Of a stretch of DNA of 64,000 bases, positions 60,569 through 64,000 are shown one piece after another. Under the pieces are notes generated by a model. It did no database searches. It worked only from the letters and a program-made list of their open reading frames with translations, and was not told where the DNA came from. Where the stretch lies: contig NZ_JAXQNP010000003.1 of assembly GCF_034427435.1 (NCBI RefSeq), positions 744,001-808,000 on the forward strand, given 5' to 3'. The position numbers were made by a program, and so were the translations under genes. Each line of letters begins with the position of its first letter. The stretch's first letter is position 1. This DNA comes from Nitrospirillum sp034427435. GTDB lineage: Bacteria > Pseudomonadota > Alphaproteobacteria > Azospirillales > Azospirillaceae.

Positions 60569-61096
60569 TTGATCAAGTGGGCGAAAGGGGCCTTGGGCCT
60601 GGCCGTCGTGGCCGCGGTGGTCGCCGGGTGGAACCTGGCCAGTGTCACCCTGCCCGTGGCGCGCGCCTTGGGCCAGGATCCCGCCAACCGCACCGTCCAT
60701 GTCGTGGCCTACCACCGCGCCCTGATCCTGCCGGGTACGCTGGTGGTGGACGTATGGGGCGCCCAGCGCACGGCCACGCCGGAGGATGTCCTGCGTGTCC
60801 TGTTGCAAGCCGCCGCCGCGCTGAACGAACACAGCTACGACACGATCGTCCTCGCCTACCGGGGCGCCCCCCGGTTCATCCTGCCCGGATTTTATTTCCG
60901 GCAACTGGGGCATGACTACGGCCAGGGCCAGAACATCGCCGCCCTGATCCGCACCCTGCCCCAGAACGTCCGCACCCTGGATGGCGGCGCCGCGTTCGAA
61001 ACCTGGACCGGGGGCATGCTGGGCGTGCTGGATCGGCAAATGGACGACGTGAAAACCTTGAGCCGCCGGTGGTGGATGGACCCGCACAGTTCATAA
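60569..61096 (+). CDS. Membrane-anchored hypothetical protein (175 aa)
   Basis: TTG 60569 is the first start and yields MIKWAKGALGLAVVAAVVAG, a signal peptide or anchor. The soluble part has HVVAYHRALILPGTLVVDVW, LLQAAAALNEHSYDTIVLAY, RGAPRFILPGFYFRQLGHDY and GGMLGVLDRQMDDVKTLSRR, a mixed alpha/beta domain. I recognise no family, although AALNEHSYDTIVLAYRG...F-LPG-YF--LG looks like a conserved core. It is convergent with the ClpP-like gene. Confidence 0.6.
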   Translation: MIKWAKGALGLAVVAAVVAGWNLASVTLPVARALGQDPANRTVHVVAYHRALILPGTLVVDVWGAQRTATPEDVLRVLLQAAAALNEHSYDTIVLAYRGAPRFILPGFYFRQLGHDYGQGQNIAALIRTLPQNVRTLDGGAAFETWTGGMLGVLDRQMDDVKTLSRRWWMDPHSS

Positions 61097-61111
61097 GCTG
61101 GCGCAGGTCCG

Positions 61112-61969
61112 TCAGGGCCAGCGCTCCACCGACAGGTGGACGCCGCCCACCTCCCGGCCCAGGCGCGTCAACGTGTCGGCGGTCACCAGGGCGGCGTCCA
61201 AACCGGTGACGCCATAACGCCCCATCAGCAGGCTGGAGGGGAACCACCACCAGACCTGGTCCCGCGACAGGCCGGGATGGCCGGCCAGATAGGCGTCGGT
61301 CGCGCGGTCGATGTCATCCAGCAGCGCGGGGGCCATCCCCCATTCCGCATAGAGATCGCCGATGGCCTGCCGCAATTGGGCGGCGTTCTGCCGGCGGGCG
61401 GCCAGGATGGCGTCCACCGTGGCGCCGCCCAAATCTGGCGGCGTGACCGTCACGCCATCCCGCGACAGGTCGGGCAACTGGCCGCGTATCGCCTCCATCT
61501 CCCGGGTCAGCCGGGCGCGTGCGTCCGGCGTGTCGCGCGGATCCAGGCTGTTGGTGGAATGGAACTCCACCACCGCCCCGGGCGCCACCTCCTTGCGCCG
61601 CCCCGCCAGAAAGGGAAGCAGGGCGCAGGCCGAGGCGCAGCGCCCCTGGACCCTGACATCCAGCCCACGGTCATGGATCAGCCGCGCCATGGCCAGGGCG
61701 ACCATCACGTCGCCGCCGCCGGAGTCCAGCACCAGGGTCCGCGTCTCCGCCGTCAGGTTGCGGGCCAGCAGGTCGGCATCCCCCAGCGGGTGTTCCCCCG
61801 GCAGGAAGCGCCGCGGCAGGATCTCACCGCGAAAGGCCAAGGTCGCCGGGTCCACCCGCTGCCAGGCCCGGTCCTGGTACATCACCTGGGACCGCGCCTG
61901 GGTGGCGGGGAAGAGGAGGATGCCCGCCCACAGGATGCGCAGCACCAACCAGAACGGCCGCCCCGTCAC
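61112..61969 (-). CDS. ClpP/crotonase-like exported serine protease-type protein
   Basis: GTG 61969 (VTGRPFWLVLRILWAGILLF) gives a signal peptide and 285 residues; longer starts to 62092 look spurious. TRTLVLDSGGGDVMVALAMA, HDRGLDVRVQGRCASACALL and PFLAGRRKEVAPGAVVEFHS form the ClpP-like fold with Ser in CASACA as nucleophile and GGG as the oxyanion loop. The rest (WWWFPSSLLMGRYGVTGLDA) is specific to this group of alphaproteobacterial periplasmic proteins. Probably a periplasmic protease or an inactive relative. Confidence 0.75.
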   Translation of the reverse strand: MTGRPFWLVLRILWAGILLFPATQARSQVMYQDRAWQRVDPATLAFRGEILPRRFLPGEHPLGDADLLARNLTAETRTLVLDSGGGDVMVALAMARLIHDRGLDVRVQGRCASACALLPFLAGRRKEVAPGAVVEFHSTNSLDPRDTPDARARLTREMEAIRGQLPDLSRDGVTVTPPDLGGATVDAILAARRQNAAQLRQAIGDLYAEWGMAPALLDDIDRATDAYLAGHPGLSRDQVWWWFPSSLLMGRYGVTGLDAALVTADTLTRLGREVGGVHLSVERWP

Positions 61970-62172
61970 TGGGCATGCCCTGGGCTGGGGGCATGCCAAG
62001 GGCTGGCGGATGCAGGAGGGCGAAAGCGGTGCATTGCGGGCCCGTACTGGTTGCGGCCAGCGCATCGCGGGACATCCGCATGGAACTGACACGATAGCTT
62101 GTTAGTCTATTCCCATCGCCCGGCCCATCGATAGATCGGCCAAGGGTGTACCCCCCATCGAGGAGAGATCGC

Positions 62173-62604
62173 ATGGCCCAGTTGAAGCGCACCGCGAATG
62201 CCGTTTGGCATGGCACCGGCAAGGACGGCGACGGCGCCTTGACGACGCAGAGCGCCACCCTGTCCAGCGTGCCCTATTCCTACATCGCCCGCTTCGGCGA
62301 CGGCAAAGGCACCAACCCGGAAGAGCTGATCGCCGCCGCCCACGCCGGCTGCTTCAGCATGGCGCTGGCCTTCATGCTCTCGGGCGCCGGTTTCACCCCG
62401 GAAGAAATCAAGTCCGACGCCCTGCTGACCATGGAAGGCGAGGGCGCCGGCTGGCGCATTTCCGCCATCAAGCTGACGGTGCGCGCCAAGGTGCCCGGCA
62501 TCGAGGCCGGCAAGTTCCAGGACATCGCCGCCGAGGCCAAGGCCAACTGCCCAGTGTCCCGCGTGCTGAACGCCGAGATCACGCTGGACGCCGCGTTGGC
62601 TTGA
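62173..62604 (+). CDS. osmC: OsmC-family organic hydroperoxide reductase
   Basis: ATG 62173 (MAQLKRTANAVWHGTGKDGD) follows GGAGAG; 143 residues. The two redox cysteines are Cys60 in ELIAAAHAGCFSMALAFML and Cys126 in AEAKANCPVSRVLNAEITL. GKGTNPEELIAAAHAGCF and AIKLTVRAKVPGIEAGKF are typical of the OsmC subgroup rather than Ohr. It reduces organic peroxides as a cytosolic dimer in this family. Confidence 0.92.
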   Translation: MAQLKRTANAVWHGTGKDGDGALTTQSATLSSVPYSYIARFGDGKGTNPEELIAAAHAGCFSMALAFMLSGAGFTPEEIKSDALLTMEGEGAGWRISAIKLTVRAKVPGIEAGKFQDIAAEAKANCPVSRVLNAEITLDAALA

Positions 62605-62678
62605 TCGCCACAGCGCACAAACGAAACGGGCGGGTGCCGCGAGGCCCCGCCCGTTTCATGTCGATACCAAAACAGCCC

Positions 62679-64000
62679 TTACTCGGCCGCTTCCGTCCGG
62701 CGGGGCTGACCGGTGCGGGAGGCCTTCAGGCCCTCAGCCACCAGGAAGGCCAGCTCCAAGGCCTGGTTGGCGTTCAGGCGCGGATCGCAGGCGGTGTGGT
62801 AGCGCTGGGCCAGCGCATGCTCCGTGATGGCCTGGGCACCGCCCGTGCATTCCGTCACGTCCTGGCCCGTCATCTCGAAATGCACGCCACCGGCATGCAC
62901 GCCCTCCGCCCGGCAGGCGTCGAAGAAGCCCCGCACCTCGGCCAGGATACGCTCGAACGGGCGCGTCTTGTAGCCGGTGGCGGACTTGATAGTGTTGCCG
63001 TGCATGGGGTCGCAGCTCCACACCACGGTACGGCCTTCGTCGCGCACGCGGCGCAGCAGCGGCGCCAGCTTGTCCCCCACCTTGTCATGACCCATGCGGG
63101 CGATCAGGGTCAGGCGGCCGGCCTCGTCCATCGGGTTCAGGATGTCGATCAGGCGGATCAACTCATCCGGATCGGTGGTCGGACCGCACTTCAGGCCAAT
63201 GGGGTTCTTCACACCGCGCAGGAATTCCACATGGGCCCCGTCGGGCTGGCGGGTGCGATCACCGATCCACAGCATGTGGGCGGAAACGTCGTACCAATCG
63301 CCCGTCGTGCTGTCGATGCGGGTCAGCGCCTGCTCATACGGCAGCAACAGCGCCTCGTGGCTGGTGAAGAACTCCGTCTCGCGGATCTGGGCCGTGGTTT
63401 CCGCCGTGATGCCGCACGCGGCCATGAAGGCCAGCGTCTCATCCAGGCGGTTGGCCAGATCGCGATACCGCTCGCCCTGGGGGCTGCGGTCAACGAAGCC
63501 AAGGTTCCACTGGTGCACCTTGTGCAGGTCGGCATAGCCGCCCTGGGCGAAGGCGCGCAGCAGGTTCAGGGTGCTGGCGGCCTGGTTGTAGGCCTGCACC
63601 ATGCGTTCCGGATCCGGCACCCGCGCGTCGGCGGTGAAGTCGAAGCCGTTGATGATGTCGCCCCGGTATGAGGGCAGCGCGGTGCCACCGATCTCCTCCA
63701 GGTCGGCGGAGCGCGGCTTGGCGAACTGGCCGGCCATGCGGCCAACCTTCACCACCGGGGTGGCGCCACCGAAGGTCAGCACCACCGCCATCTGCAGCAT
63801 CACGCGGAAGGTGTCGCGGATGTTGTTGGGGTGGAATTCAGCGAAGCTTTCGGCACAGTCGCCGCCCTGCAGCAGGAACCCCTGGCCCTTGGCCACCCGC
63901 GCCAGATGATCCTTCAGGCGCCGGGCCTCGCCGGCGAAGACCAAGGGGGGATAATTGGCCAGGCGGGCCTCCACGGCTTCCAGGCGCTGCATGTCTGGAT
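62679..64000 (-). CDS. 3-deoxy-7-phosphoheptulonate synthase, class II (5' end outside window)
   Basis: The reading frame stays open to the window edge; ATG 63992 is internal, since the residues before it (PD) continue the YPD-x-x-x-LE pattern of the family and about 20-25 N-terminal residues are missing. Motifs are PPLVFAGEARRLKDHLARVA, GFLLQGGDCAESFAEFHPNN with the metal-site Cys, GLKCGPTTDPDELIRLIDIL, TVVWSCDPMHGNTIKSATGY and GGVHFEMTGQDVTECTGG. It condenses PEP and erythrose 4-phosphate to start aromatic amino acid synthesis. Confidence 0.95.
   Translation of the reverse strand, partial: PDMQRLEAVEARLANYPPLVFAGEARRLKDHLARVAKGQGFLLQGGDCAESFAEFHPNNIRDTFRVMLQMAVVLTFGGATPVVKVGRMAGQFAKPRSADLEEIGGTALPSYRGDIINGFDFTADARVPDPERMVQAYNQAASTLNLLRAFAQGGYADLHKVHQWNLGFVDRSPQGERYRDLANRLDETLAFMAACGITAETTAQIRETEFFTSHEALLLPYEQALTRIDSTTGDWYDVSAHMLWIGDRTRQPDGAHVEFLRGVKNPIGLKCGPTTDPDELIRLIDILNPMDEAGRLTLIARMGHDKVGDKLAPLLRRVRDEGRTVVWSCDPMHGNTIKSATGYKTRPFERILAEVRGFFDACRAEGVHAGGVHFEMTGQDVTECTGGAQAITEHALAQRYHTACDPRLNANQALELAFLVAEGLKASRTGQPRRTEAAE

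Overview
The window is GC-rich, alphaproteobacterial chromosomal DNA, most likely from the Rhodospirillales/Azospirillaceae. This is inferred from the codon bias, the CheY-CheZ pair, class II DAHP synthase, Aer-like chemoreceptor, TonB receptor and DUF2282 protein; no 16S rRNA gene is present to settle it.

Positions 1 to about 20,050 are part of a prophage read almost entirely on the minus strand. A repressor-type gene and repeated operator-like sites lie near 19.0-19.6 kb. Leftward come two small phage genes, an effector with a lysozyme-like tip (E3) and two secreted companions, an orphan toxin tip with its neighbour, terS and terL, two more effectors (E2 and E1, E1 with an Imm42-type immunity gene), wreckage with an IS1380-type transposase fragment, then portal, prohead protease/scaffold, major capsid, connector, HK97 gp10-like, tail terminator, tail tube and tail assembly chaperone with a probable -1 frameshift. 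No integrase, replication, lysis or tape-measure gene is visible; some may lie beyond the left edge.

The most interesting part is the toxin cargo at 8.0-18.1 kb. Three proteins share a GC-rich N-terminal segment and a QPR...GRW-like linker but end in unrelated, AT-rich C-terminal domains. Two cassettes are bounded by direct repeats: an exact 87-bp copy of the terL 3' end around E2, and a roughly 104-bp promoter-plus-terminator unit around the orphan toxin/immunity pair. Together they suggest a phage-borne, recombination-driven polymorphic toxin locus lodged in the packaging module.

From 20.5 kb onward the DNA looks like ordinary chromosome: a YafY/WYL regulator, a TonB receptor behind a large palindrome, DUF2252, tRNA-Thr, dcd, murA, a LysR regulator, enoyl-CoA hydratase, a propeller-diguanylate cyclase, an FKBP isomerase, a glycosyltransferase, cheY-cheZ, a periplasmic solute-binding protein, two membrane-protein/XRE gene pairs, a TPR-glycosyltransferase, an orphan DUF2282 (BufA1-like) protein, a ClC transporter, a MetX-like secreted hydrolase, an Aer-like chemoreceptor with PilZ, a phosphodiesterase-type lipoprotein, a GH27 alpha-galactosidase, His-rich and Pro-rich secreted proteins, chorismate mutase, a FecR-type protein, a ferritin-like protein, a hydrolase/TetR divergent pair, a ClpP-like protein, OsmC and the 3' part of a class II DAHP synthase cut by the window end.
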